42,352 nt of DNA, taken from positions 1 through 42,352 of the forward strand of contig CADEGD010000035.1 of the NCBI GenBank assembly GCA_902826795.1, given 5' to 3'. Positions 17,199-25,527 of this stretch are shown here, one piece after another. Each line of letters opens with the position of its first letter. The stretch's first letter is position 1. The position numbers were made by a program, and so were the translations under genes. This DNA comes from an uncultured Acidobacteriota bacterium. GTDB taxonomy: Bacteria; Acidobacteriota; Blastocatellia; Pyrinomonadales; Pyrinomonadaceae. The notes beneath the pieces are model-generated. The model was given only the letters and a program-made list of their open reading frames with translations. It did no database searches and was not told the origin of the DNA.

Positions 17199-18431
17199 TT
17201 AAAGCTGCCAGTCGCCTTGTCCTTCGGGTTGGACGTGGTAGCCGCATTCTTCGAGATGCTTGTAGACCTCGAAAGCGTGTTCGCTGTCGCGGACTTCGAG
17301 GATGAGTTCGACACCGGTGTAGCCAAGCGGAGCCAGCCAAATCGCACGCTGATGGTTTGATTCGATAACGCTCGCACCCGTTTCGGCAACCCGATTTAGC
17401 AGGGCCGCAAATGATCCCGGACGGTCGAGGATAAGCACTTTCGACACGACGTATCGGCCTTTGCGGACCAACACCTGCTCGATCACGCGTGACAGCAGAT
17501 TGCCGTCGATGTTGCCTCCGCAGAGGACGGTACAAACAACGTCGTCCGCATCGAGCTTGATCTTCCCTGCAAGCAACGCGGCAACCCCGGCGGCTCCGGC
17601 ACCTTCGGCAACGATGTGTGCGCTCAGCACGCAATGATATATCCCGGCGGCAATCTCTTCTTCAGATACTTGAACGATCTCGTCGACGAATTCCTTTATC
17701 AACGGGACGGTCACTTCGCCGGGACGTTTGATCGCGATGCCGTCCGCGATAGTTGGGCGGGCAGCAACTTCCGTCGGTTTGCCCGCGTCGATCGACACTT
17801 GCATCGAGGCGACATTCGCCGCCTGTACGCCGATCACTTTAACGCCGGGCCTGAGCGACTTGGCCGCGATCGCAACTCCCGAACAGATCCCGCCGCCGCC
17901 GATGGGGACGACGATGTGTGTAACGTCAGGCAGGTCTTCGACGATCTCGCAGCCGACGGAACCTTGCCCGGCGACGATCAGCGGATCATCGAAGGCGTGA
18001 ACGTAAACGTAGCCTTTCTCTTTGCCAAGCTCACGCGAATACGCGACCGCCGCGTCGAACGAATCCCCATGTAATATCACGTCGGCACCGAGAGCTTTCG
18101 TCGCGATCACTTTGGTCAGCGGCGCGAATTCCGGCAGCACGATCGTCGCCTTCACGCCCTGAAGCTTCGCCGCAAGCCCGACGCCCTGAGCATGATTACC
18201 CGCGGAAGCCGTGATGACCCCTCTTGCCTTCTCGTCATCCGAAAGCTGCGAGATCTTGTTGTACGCTCCGCGGACCTTGAACGATCCGCCTCGCTGCAGG
18301 CATTCCGCCTTGAGATAAGCGTTTGCGCCGATATCCGCGGAGAGCTTCGCATCCGCAACGATAGGAGTCGGGTTGATGATTCCGGTGAGTAATGATCGGG
18401 CTGCCTGTATATCCGAGAGTGATACCGTCAT
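17199..18431 (-). CDS. ilvA: threonine ammonia-lyase (threonine dehydratase) with ACT domain
   Basis: The enzyme converts threonine to 2-oxobutanoate and ammonia with PLP, the first step of isoleucine synthesis or of threonine breakdown. The 410-residue length with one C-terminal ACT domain (about 330-410) fits the IlvA/TdcB group with a short regulatory part. PLP-binding Lys52 lies in GGSFKVRGAY and the phosphate-binding Gly loop is GGGGICSG (about 178-185). I start at the ATG at 18431, where family similarity begins. The open frame upstream is low-complexity sequence from the inverted-repeat element. It stands alone, not with ilvBCD. Confidence 0.93.
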   Translation of the reverse strand: MTVSLSDIQAARSLLTGIINPTPIVADAKLSADIGANAYLKAECLQRGGSFKVRGAYNKISQLSDDEKARGVITASAGNHAQGVGLAAKLQGVKATIVLPEFAPLTKVIATKALGADVILHGDSFDAAVAYSRELGKEKGYVYVHAFDDPLIVAGQGSVGCEIVEDLPDVTHIVVPIGGGGICSGVAIAAKSLRPGVKVIGVQAANVASMQVSIDAGKPTEVAARPTIADGIAIKRPGEVTVPLIKEFVDEIVQVSEEEIAAGIYHCVLSAHIVAEGAGAAGVAALLAGKIKLDADDVVCTVLCGGNIDGNLLSRVIEQVLVRKGRYVVSKVLILDRPGSFAALLNRVAETGASVIESNHQRAIWLAPLGYTGVELILEVRDSEHAFEVYKHLEECGYHVQPEGQGDWQL

Positions 18432-18457
18432 AAGTTGGACGCGATTATAGCACCGAC

Positions 18458-18549
18458 GGAACGCGGACGCCCCCGTCCGCATTGCTGTCACCGATGAGGC
18501 CAACCAGGTAACACATCGACAAGAATGGGGACGAGGGCGTCCGTGATCC
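18458..18549. repeat. MITE-like element with 32-bp imperfect inverted repeats
   Basis: The left arm (18458-18489, starting ggaacgcggacgcccccgtc) and right arm (18518-18549) are inverted copies with about 26 of 32 positions matching. A 28-bp centre separates them. No coding sequence fits inside. A related half-copy lies at 17175-17197, just past the other end of ilvA. Confidence 0.6.
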
Positions 18550-18803
18550 AATCGGAGAGAAGCTAAGGAATGTAGAAGAGGATAACTGCAGTTTGGGTAT
18601 TGCGGATAAAGATAAGAAAACAGAACTTCTCTCCGGGCTCGGGTTGTCAACCGCTTGATCTGACTTCGATATCAAGCGTTCCTTCAGTTGTATTCCACCT
18701 ATATGACGCGTAGGTAATCTTGGAAACGTGTCTGCTGCAGTAAAAGTTCCGATAAATCATAAGGATGATGTATATTTAGCGTACATACTTTCGGAGATCA
18801 TAT
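18550..18803. other. intergenic region before the slipin gene with two inverted repeats
   Basis: No gene is visible. cggagagaag (18553-18562) pairs with cttctctccg (18626-18635) across 63 nt, and cgcttgat (18652-18659) pairs with atcaagcg (18671-18678) across 11 nt. The slipin promoter should be in the final 100 bp; tatatt at 18772-18777 is a possible -10, but no convincing -35 is seen. Confidence 0.4.
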
Positions 18804-19817
18804 ATGGAACTTTTCGGCCTTGGTGCGGTATTTCTGCTTATCCTCGGGATCGCGCTCTTAACCGTTGCGTGGAAAACGATCAAGATCGTTCCGCAATCAA
18901 GCGTGCTGCTGATCGAGCGCCTCGGGCGTTTCCATCGGGTTGCCGCCAGCGGACTCAATATCATCGTGCCATTCTTCGAATCTCCACGCGGAGTTTATTG
19001 GACGAACGTGCGGCCGGGAGTAACATCGATCGACCTACGCGAGCAATACATCGATCTGCCGCCGCAGCCTGTCATCACGCGCGACAACGTGACGATCAAT
19101 GTAGACTCCGTGGTTTATTGGATGATCACGGATCCGATAAAGGCCGTGTATGAGATCAACGATCTTGTCGGCAGTCTCGTGCAGCTTACGATCACAGGCA
19201 TGCGTTCGGTGATGGGCGAGATGGACCTCGACCATACGCTTTCCAACCGTGACCAGATCAACTCCAAGCTCCGGCTGATCCTTGACGAGGCGACCGACAA
19301 GTGGGGCGTCAAGGTAACCCGCGTCGACGTAAAGAACATCAACCCGCCGGAAGATGTTCGAATCACAATGGAGAAACAGATGACCGCGGAACGTAATCGC
19401 CGTGCGTTGATCTTGCAGGCCGAGGGTGACAAGCAGGCTGCGATCACGAGGGCTGAAGGTGAAAAACAGGCCGCCGTTACGCGTTCGGAGGGTAATAAAC
19501 AATCGGCGATCCTGGACGCTGAAGGTGCGGCTCAAGCCCGTTTGACCGCCGCTAGTGCTGAAGCGCAGGCAATCAATCAGATATCTCAGGTAATCGGCAA
19601 TCCGGAACAGACAGCTCAATATCTGATCACCGCCCGTTATATCGAGTCTTTACGCGATATGACGACGACCTCGAATTCGAAGGTGATCTTTATGCCGGTC
19701 GAAACGTCCGCAATGCTTTCAAGTGTAGGTGCGTTAAAGGAAGTGTTTTCGGAAACCGGGGAGAAGAGCGAGCAATTGCCGGCCTCTCCACGCAGTCCGA
19801 GGGAATTGAATAAGTAA
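18804..19817 (+). CDS. slipin/stomatin family SPFH protein (QmcA-like)
   Basis: This 337-residue protein has one N-terminal membrane segment (residues 5-24). The SPFH/band-7 domain follows (about 28-195, with IVPQSSVLLIERLGRFHRV and VDVKNINPPEDV). Then comes a predicted coiled coil made of near-perfect 11-residue repeats of the type AEGDKQAAITR, AEGEKQAAVTR, SEGNKQSAILD, AEGAAQARLTA. Such proteins form oligomeric membrane rings that organise lipid domains and modulate proteases. NfeD, the usual partner gene, is absent. The start at 18804 has GGAGAT about 6 nt upstream. Confidence 0.92.
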   Translation: MELFGLGAVFLLILGIALLTVAWKTIKIVPQSSVLLIERLGRFHRVAASGLNIIVPFFESPRGVYWTNVRPGVTSIDLREQYIDLPPQPVITRDNVTINVDSVVYWMITDPIKAVYEINDLVGSLVQLTITGMRSVMGEMDLDHTLSNRDQINSKLRLILDEATDKWGVKVTRVDVKNINPPEDVRITMEKQMTAERNRRALILQAEGDKQAAITRAEGEKQAAVTRSEGNKQSAILDAEGAAQARLTAASAEAQAINQISQVIGNPEQTAQYLITARYIESLRDMTTTSNSKVIFMPVETSAMLSSVGALKEVFSETGEKSEQLPASPRSPRELNK

Positions 19818-19820
19818 TAA

Positions 19821-19908
19821 GTTCAGAGTTCAGAGTTCAAGCTTCAGCTTGTGATCGGTTACTCGAAGATGACTCCTTGCGAGCTAGACAACCTAAAGCT
19901 TGAACTCT
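19821..19908. repeat. palindromic intergenic repeat with tandem gttcaga units
   Basis: agagttcaagctt (19832-19844) and aagcttgaactct (19896-19908) form a perfect 13-bp inverted repeat 51 nt apart. The left arm is preceded by tandem gttcagagttcagagttc units. It sits between the slipin and peroxidase genes and resembles a dispersed noncoding element rather than a terminator, since no T run follows. Confidence 0.55.
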
Positions 19909-19925
19909 AAACAACGAGTAAAAAT

Positions 19926-20528
19926 ATGACCATCCTAAAAACCGCCGGTATCGTTGTAATTCTATTTGTCATCGCAGCAGTTGGCGTAGCGTATGGCTAC
20001 GGACTGATCCTGAATCCCACACCAAGTACTCCAGTGAGTGCCGCTTCCGTCTACGACTTCACCCTGAAGGACATCGACGGTAACGACGTGAAACTAGATA
20101 AGTACAACGGCAAGGTCGTGATGATCGTCAACACTGCCAGCCGCTGCGGATACACACCGCAGTACGAAGGCTTGCAGAAGATCTATGACACTTACAAAGA
20201 TCGCGGCTTTGTAGTGCTTGGCTTTCCGGCAAACAACTTCATGGGCCAGGAGCCTGGAACCGAGAAAGAGATAAAAGATTTTTGCACGCTCAAATACAAC
20301 GTGACGTTCCCAATGTTCTCGAAGATCTCCGTCACCGGAACCGACCAGCATCCGCTCTATGGTTTTTTAACCAATAAGGCCACGAACCCGAAGTTCCCAG
20401 GCGACATCTCGTGGAATTTCAACAAGTTTCTCATCGACAAGAACGGCAAGATCGTCGGACGCTGGGGTTCGAAAGATAAACCCGAAGATGCAGCCGTCAC
20501 CGAGGCAATCGAGAAACAACTGAAATAA
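19926..20528 (+). CDS. membrane-anchored glutathione peroxidase-family protein
   Basis: This 200-residue protein has an N-terminal membrane segment (about 5-28), so the enzyme part should lie outside the cytoplasm. The catalytic set is present: Cys74 in NTASRCGYTPQY, Gln108 in FPANNFMGQEPG and Trp163 in WNFNKFLID. It is a Cys rather than a selenocysteine enzyme. Family members reduce hydroperoxides, usually with thioredoxin as the donor in bacteria. No close partner gene is seen; the slipin upstream is separated by a palindromic repeat. Confidence 0.93.
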   Translation: MTILKTAGIVVILFVIAAVGVAYGYGLILNPTPSTPVSAASVYDFTLKDIDGNDVKLDKYNGKVVMIVNTASRCGYTPQYEGLQKIYDTYKDRGFVVLGFPANNFMGQEPGTEKEIKDFCTLKYNVTFPMFSKISVTGTDQHPLYGFLTNKATNPKFPGDISWNFNKFLIDKNGKIVGRWGSKDKPEDAAVTEAIEKQLK

Positions 20529-20691
20529 GGTCACTTACAGACTTCAAGTTTAGGCCGGACACTCATCATGTGCGGCGTAATTAAAGTGCACGCTGGTACT
20601 TATCTGATTTAGGCATCTGCGTGTGCTATATTCAACCTTCTGCCTGCGGGCAATGCTAGAACGAAGATGATCGAAGGCGATAGTAGAATTC

Positions 20692-21999
20692 ATGGACTTT
20701 GCGCGGTTTTCACCAAAGACGCTGGTGGGAAGGGTCGAACGGTTTCGTTCGCGAACGCGTCGAAGTCTTTCTGAATATCGCCTCTATGCCTATCTGGCCG
20801 TACTCGGGCCTGGAATAATTGCTGCAAATTCTGGTAACGACGCGAGCGGGATCGCTACCTATTCGACCGCTGGGGCAAGCTATGGCTACGGCCTGCTGTG
20901 GATCTTTATCCCGATGACGATCTCGCTGATCGTCGTACAGGAAATGTGCGTGCGAATGGGCGTGGTTACGGGACAAGGTTTGGCCGACCTGATCCGCGAG
21001 CAGTTCGGCGTGCGATGGACCGCACTCGTGATGCTCGCGCTTTTCCTCGCGAACACGGGCGTTATCATATCCGAGTTCGTGGGTATCGCACAGGCCTCGG
21101 AACTCTTCGGCGTTTCGCGATATTTTACGATCCCGGTCGCAGCTCTTTTCATTTGGTGGCTGGTCGTAAAGGGTACTGCAAAAAGCGTCGAGCGCGTCTT
21201 TCTTTTGATGTCGCTCGTCTTCTTCACTTACATCATCTCTGCGTTTCTCGCGCGACCTGATTGGGGTAAGGTCGGATCTGGTTTGCTGCGTCCAAATTTT
21301 AGCGGCGACAACGTTTACATCTTCACGCTCGTCGCTCTTATCGGCACGACGATCACGCCGTTCATGCAAGTCTACGTACAGTCCGCGGTCGTCGAAAAAA
21401 GAATGGATGAGGACGAACTGCATCTGGCTCGGGCTGACGTTATAACGGGGACAGTATTCGCGTGCTTGATCTCGGCATTTATCGTGATCTGTACAGCGGC
21501 AACGCTAAACGCCAACGGGGTCTATAACGTTGACTCTGCGGCGACTGCTGCTGAGTCACTCGTACCGATCGCGGGCGAATACGCAAAGTATTTGTTCGCA
21601 GTCGGCCTGCTTGGAGCGGCGATGCTCGCGATGGGGGTGCTTCCGCTTGCAACCGCATTCTCATTGAGCGAAGCTCTCGGATTCGAGAAAGGCATTTCGC
21701 GATCTTTCCGTGAGGCTCCGATCTTTCTCGGAATATTTACGAGCCTCCTGGTTCTCGGGGCGGTCGTCGCGATGATCCCGGGAATTCCTCAGATACCGCT
21801 TCTGCTTGTCACTCAGTGCGTCAACGGGCTTCTTCTGCCGATCATCCTCATTGCCATCGTAAAGCTCGCGAACAATGAGGAGATAATGGGCGAGCACAAA
21901 AACACGACCGCATTTAACATCGTCGCCTGGACGATCACCTGTATTGTTTCGTCTCTGTCGCTTCTATTGATTGGCAAGACGATTGTTGGTATGTTTTAG
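20692..21999 (+). CDS. NRAMP-family divalent metal transporter with altered metal-site motifs
   Basis: This 435-residue protein has about 11 membrane helices and NRAMP architecture. The first helix reads GPGIIAANSGNDASGIATYS instead of the canonical DPGN-containing helix of Mn/Fe transporters. The sixth helix reads GTTITPFMQVYVQS, so the metal-binding Met-Pro-His is missing. This places it among NRAMP-related transporters that may carry Mg2+, Mn2+ or other substrates. The MscS gene follows after 9 bp, which suggests one operon. The ribosome binding site before the ATG is weak, and no manganese riboswitch is visible in the 160 bp upstream. Confidence 0.85.
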   Translation: MDFARFSPKTLVGRVERFRSRTRRSLSEYRLYAYLAVLGPGIIAANSGNDASGIATYSTAGASYGYGLLWIFIPMTISLIVVQEMCVRMGVVTGQGLADLIREQFGVRWTALVMLALFLANTGVIISEFVGIAQASELFGVSRYFTIPVAALFIWWLVVKGTAKSVERVFLLMSLVFFTYIISAFLARPDWGKVGSGLLRPNFSGDNVYIFTLVALIGTTITPFMQVYVQSAVVEKRMDEDELHLARADVITGTVFACLISAFIVICTAATLNANGVYNVDSAATAAESLVPIAGEYAKYLFAVGLLGAAMLAMGVLPLATAFSLSEALGFEKGISRSFREAPIFLGIFTSLLVLGAVVAMIPGIPQIPLLLVTQCVNGLLLPIILIAIVKLANNEEIMGEHKNTTAFNIVAWTITCIVSSLSLLLIGKTIVGMF

Positions 22000-22008
22000 C
22001 ACCAACAT

Positions 22009-23532
22009 ATGGCGGCAGCCGATCTCTATAAAAAAGCTGTTTACTTCCTAATAGTTGCGGGCTCGGTTTTACTCGCTCTCGTCCTGATCTCGCTGCTCGA
22101 AGAGTGGGGGCATAAGTATCTCGTTAACAACTTTCCGTTCGTAGTCGACACCCGCGGCCACCTTGTGCCCAAGCCTGGAGGCGAGGCGCCGGACATGATG
22201 ACCGCGACCGGCGTATCGCTTTTCGAGAACATCCTTCGCATCGTCAAGATCGTATTGTGGATGGTTTTCGTTGTGGCCGTCATAAGGATGGTCCAGAGGC
22301 TGCTGTTCGCAACGGTCCTGCGTTCTGTCAGCCAGAGCGAGATCACATCGCTTTTGAAAACGGTCCTCTCAATTGTCATTTACATCGTCGCGTTCTTCAT
22401 CATCTTCCAAAGCCATTTTCCGGGTATCGAGCTTGCTCCGTTGTTTACTGGTTCGGCAATCCTCGGTATCGTCGTCGGTCTTGCTTTGCAGGACACGCTC
22501 GGCAATCTATTCGCCGGGCTGGCGCTTCAAGTCGATCATCCATTCGAGGTCGGTGACGTCATAATGATCTCGAATCGCGGACAGGGCGTTGTTGAGAGCG
22601 TCTCGTGGCGAGGCGTTCGCATCCGTACGTTCCAAAACAAGTTGCTCGTTATCAGCAACGCCGTGCTCGGCAAAGAGGTGATCGAGGTCGCGCCTCAGGG
22701 TAATCTGAACGCCCGTCTGGTTACTTTCAACACCGTGTTTACCGACTCACCAGCTCGCACGATACAGATCGTCCGCGAAGCCGTCAGGCAGTCAGACAAT
22801 GTGTCTTCAAAGATCCGGCCTATCGTTCGCATACTCGATTTCGGCGAGAGCGGCATAAATTGGGAGATCAAATACTGGCCCGAAAACTACGCAAAATTTA
22901 ACGATACTGACGCCCTTATCCGGCAGCGGGTGTGGTACGCATTTCAGCGCGAGGGGATTTCATTCTCCTATCCGATACGCACGGTTATCATGGCCGAGCG
23001 TCCGGAGCCGGTTTCGGCTGAGGACCAGATCTCGACAACGGCGGACCGCCTTGAACACGTGCCGATCTTCGCTCCGCTTTCCGACGAAGAGATAAATCAC
23101 TTGGCTCAGGCTGCGATCCGCCGCGTTTTCGCTCCCGGTGAAGCTATCGTCAGGAAGGGGCAGGAAGGCGGATCGATGTTCGTGATCCTTCGCGGATCGG
23201 TAAAAGTTCAATTGCCTGACGGCGACGGTGTCAGGACGATCAATCAGTTAGGGCCGAACGATTTCTTCGGCGAGATGAGCTTGCTTACGGGCGAACCGAG
23301 AACTGCCAACGTCGTGGCCGAAGAGGAAACGGACGTGATGCAGATCCGCAAGACCGCCGTAAAGCCGATATTCGACGCAAATCCCGAGTTGCTCAACTCG
23401 ATCAGTGTGATCGTCGAAGAGCGCAAAAAACTCCTGGAAAAGGAAATGTTCGAAAAATCAATGAGGATGGAAAAGCCGGATTCGGGAGTAGTCGGGGCGA
23501 TCAAAAAGTTTTTCGGTATCGGACACAACTAA
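22009..23532 (+). CDS. MscS-type mechanosensitive channel with cyclic-nucleotide-binding domain
   Basis: This 507-residue protein has membrane helices near residues 12-30, 80-98 and 118-135. The MscS pore and beta region follows (GSAILGIVVGLALQDTLGNL, then LFAGLALQVDHPFEVGDVI). The C-terminal half carries a cyclic-nucleotide-binding domain (about 345-470) with the phosphate-binding cassette FFGEMSLLTGEPRTANV. MscS homologues with this domain (bCNG type) can be gated by cyclic nucleotides rather than tension alone. The gene follows the NRAMP-like transporter by 9 bp. Its stop overlaps the convergent membrane-protein gene by four bases. Confidence 0.92.
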   Translation: MAAADLYKKAVYFLIVAGSVLLALVLISLLEEWGHKYLVNNFPFVVDTRGHLVPKPGGEAPDMMTATGVSLFENILRIVKIVLWMVFVVAVIRMVQRLLFATVLRSVSQSEITSLLKTVLSIVIYIVAFFIIFQSHFPGIELAPLFTGSAILGIVVGLALQDTLGNLFAGLALQVDHPFEVGDVIMISNRGQGVVESVSWRGVRIRTFQNKLLVISNAVLGKEVIEVAPQGNLNARLVTFNTVFTDSPARTIQIVREAVRQSDNVSSKIRPIVRILDFGESGINWEIKYWPENYAKFNDTDALIRQRVWYAFQREGISFSYPIRTVIMAERPEPVSAEDQISTTADRLEHVPIFAPLSDEEINHLAQAAIRRVFAPGEAIVRKGQEGGSMFVILRGSVKVQLPDGDGVRTINQLGPNDFFGEMSLLTGEPRTANVVAEEETDVMQIRKTAVKPIFDANPELLNSISVIVEERKKLLEKEMFEKSMRMEKPDSGVVGAIKKFFGIGHN

Positions 23533-24368
23533 CCGATATTTCGGTCATAGATGTCGTGAAGCACATCTGTTATCGGCTGACGATTGGCGTATTCGTCTTC
23601 TTTCGAAAGTTTCTTCGATCTTTTCTTGCCTTCCTTGGCCGGCGACTGTTTGAAAGCCGCCTGTATCGTCGCGTGCTGCGGCGGGGCGTCTTCGTAAGAC
23701 GGCGCTTCGTGTTGCTCGGCTTCGTCACCGGATCCGAGTTCGTGTCCGTTCGGCGCGAACGGTTCGCCGGTCGAGTAGGCTTGGCGGCTGGCTTCGAGAA
23801 GCGATGCGGCTCTGATCTTCCGCGCACGCTCTAACGATCGAACCGCCGCCGAAGTAAGCGGAGCATCTGCCGGTTCGCGCTCGATCTTGCGAAGGATCTT
23901 CACGTAATTCCGCAACTCGGGCGTCGGGAAAACATAAGACAACTCGTCGGACGACGGATTTTCGGTGACCGCAGTCAGGTGCGAAACGGCAGATTTGTGA
24001 TCGCCGATCTTGTTGTAAAGCGCACCAAGAGCAAAACGCACCAACGGCGGAACCGCGCTCATTCGGTGAACTATCTCCTCGCCTCGCTGGATAGTTTCCT
24101 GAACCTCGAATCCATACCAGCGGCGGTCGTCGGTACGCAAGATCTCGTTCGCAGATAAATAAAACTCGAAGATCTCTCTGGTTTCGTTCCGCGGGCCGGT
24201 TGAAAACATCCGGATGACGAAATAAGCAAAGATACCGAAGAAAAAGATAACGAACACCGGAATATTCGTTACGACCAACATCGAAGCGATCACGACAAGG
24301 GCGAGCGCATATTGCCCTTTCTCTTTGAGGGCATTTGGAAGCCGCTTTTGGAGCTTGTTTTCGCTCAA
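23529..24368 (-). CDS. conserved membrane-anchored protein of unknown function
   Basis: I do not recognise this 279-residue protein. It has two closely spaced hydrophobic stretches at about residues 19-33 and 36-53 (LALVVIASMLVVTNIPVFVIFFFGIFAYFVIR). The soluble part (about 65-180) may form a short helical repeat (RFALGALYNKIGDHKSAVSHL resembles one TPR unit). The C-terminal 80 residues are polar, low-complexity and Lys-rich near the end. Its ATG overlaps the ferredoxin-like gene (ATGA), so it belongs to the Fur operon. Confidence 0.7.
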   Translation of the reverse strand: MSENKLQKRLPNALKEKGQYALALVVIASMLVVTNIPVFVIFFFGIFAYFVIRMFSTGPRNETREIFEFYLSANEILRTDDRRWYGFEVQETIQRGEEIVHRMSAVPPLVRFALGALYNKIGDHKSAVSHLTAVTENPSSDELSYVFPTPELRNYVKILRKIEREPADAPLTSAAVRSLERARKIRAASLLEASRQAYSTGEPFAPNGHELGSGDEAEQHEAPSYEDAPPQHATIQAAFKQSPAKEGKKRSKKLSKEDEYANRQPITDVLHDIYDRNIG

Positions 24369-24997
24369 GCCTCTTTCCTTTCTGCGCTCTGGACTACCGA
24401 ATCCTCATCGTCCGACTTCCCTTCAGCTTTTGCTTCAGGTTCTTTTGAGCCGTTTGAGCGGTGTTCTTCGGGTTTCGAGCTTTCCTTCTTATTGGCGTCC
24501 ATCTTAAAGCCGAATTCCGCGAGAACGTCCATCACCTTATCTACGGCTTTATACGGAGAATTGATAACGAAATTAAGAGTTTCCGAGAGGGCGATACCTT
24601 CAAGACGGACAAGCTCCGCCATTTTCTTCTCGAGCGGAAGGTCTTCGAACCGCTTCCGGTAGTCCTCTGCCTGATCCTTGTCTTCCTCTACGGTCGAGGC
24701 CTTTTCTTTTGTCATTACTTCGATCTCTCCTGCCCGCTCGATCTTCGCATGGCAAGCAAGTCGCCAGCCGGTTTCGAGCTCTGCATCCTTTTCCGCCGCG
24801 GTCCGTTCCGAAAGAAATTCTTCCCCTTTGACGACCTGCACCGCGCAGTTGTGTTCACCCCCAGCCGGAACACATTCCGGATCAAACTTTACGCCGAATC
24901 TTTTAGCCGCGTCGGACAAGTAGCTTCCCACGGCGACCAAGCCCTCGGCGTTCTCCCTTGTAAACCTAACTTCCGCATCACCCATAAATCTATTCAA
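24365..24997 (-). CDS. [2Fe-2S] ferredoxin-like protein with one cluster Cys replaced
   Basis: The first 95 residues resemble a [2Fe-2S] plant-type ferredoxin domain. Cys42, Cys51 and Cys82 occupy three ligand positions (FDPECVPAGGEHNCAVQV and WRLACHAKI). The expected second Cys of the C-x5-C-x2-C motif is Glu48. The middle is a predicted helical coiled region, followed by LPLEKKMAELVRLEGIALSE and a helical segment, and a Lys/Glu/Ser-rich disordered tail. It may bind an atypical cluster or none. It overlaps fur upstream and the membrane protein downstream by four bases each (ATGA), showing a tight operon. Confidence 0.7.
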   Translation of the reverse strand: MNRFMGDAEVRFTRENAEGLVAVGSYLSDAAKRFGVKFDPECVPAGGEHNCAVQVVKGEEFLSERTAAEKDAELETGWRLACHAKIERAGEIEVMTKEKASTVEEDKDQAEDYRKRFEDLPLEKKMAELVRLEGIALSETLNFVINSPYKAVDKVMDVLAEFGFKMDANKKESSKPEEHRSNGSKEPEAKAEGKSDDEDSVVQSAERKEA

Positions 24998-25515
24998 TTG
25001 CCGACAGACGATCTAACCCTTACTCTCGGCTGCGCTCCTGAAGGAACCGCATGAACGTCCGAACTCGTCTGCTGACACTCCGCACATGCTCCCCACATTC
25101 TCAGGCTATGATGCGAAAGCCTGAACCCGAATTTGTCTGCCATTTGATCCTGAAGGTCTTCGATCTCGGCCGACACGAACTCGATCACCTTGCCGCACTC
25201 CGTACATATCATGTGATCGTGATGCTCGTGCTTGAAATGATGTTCGTAATAGGTTTTGTTATCGCCAAAACGAACCTCGCGAGCGAGGCCCGCCTCGGTC
25301 AGAAGCTTCAGCGTACGATAGACCGTCGTATGGCCGACGGATGGATCCTGTTTCTGGACGAGCCAATACAGGTCTTCGCTGGTTAGGTGGTCTTCGGTGC
25401 GGAGAAAGATCTCGAGGATAAGGTCTCGCTGAGCCGTCTTTCGAAGGCCGGCTTTTTGAATATGCTCGAGGAAGATCTCTTTCTCTTCCACAAACTCTTC
25501 TTTCTTCTTCACCAT
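24994..25515 (-). CDS. fur: Fur-family metal-dependent repressor
   Basis: This 173-residue protein has an N-terminal winged helix (GLRKTAQRDLILEIF, then HTTVYRTLKLLTEAGL). The C-terminal dimerisation domain has the His-rich stretch YYEHHFKHEHHDHMICTECG and a second pair CAEC for the structural zinc. It could be Fur, PerR or Zur. The His-rich HHFKHEHHDH stretch is compatible with Fur or PerR; no residue here settles it. A 20-residue Arg-rich tail follows the last CxxC pair and is unusual. Cotranscription with a ferredoxin-like gene suggests iron or cluster stress regulation. Confidence 0.9.
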   Translation of the reverse strand: MVKKKEEFVEEKEIFLEHIQKAGLRKTAQRDLILEIFLRTEDHLTSEDLYWLVQKQDPSVGHTTVYRTLKLLTEAGLAREVRFGDNKTYYEHHFKHEHHDHMICTECGKVIEFVSAEIEDLQDQMADKFGFRLSHHSLRMWGACAECQQTSSDVHAVPSGAQPRVRVRSSVGN

Positions 25516-25527
25516 CGTAAGCTTAGT

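Noticed and set aside
18432..18650. N-terminal extension of IlvA (73 residues)
   Set aside because: It is translated from the inverted-repeat element and intergenic DNA; family similarity begins at the ATG at 18431.
19926..20528. Selenocysteine in the glutathione peroxidase
   Set aside because: The catalytic codon at residue 74 encodes Cys (tgc), not TGA.
20529..20691. Manganese riboswitch (yybP-ykoY) before the NRAMP-like gene
   Set aside because: I see no conserved yybP-ykoY sequence or convincing paired stems in this stretch.
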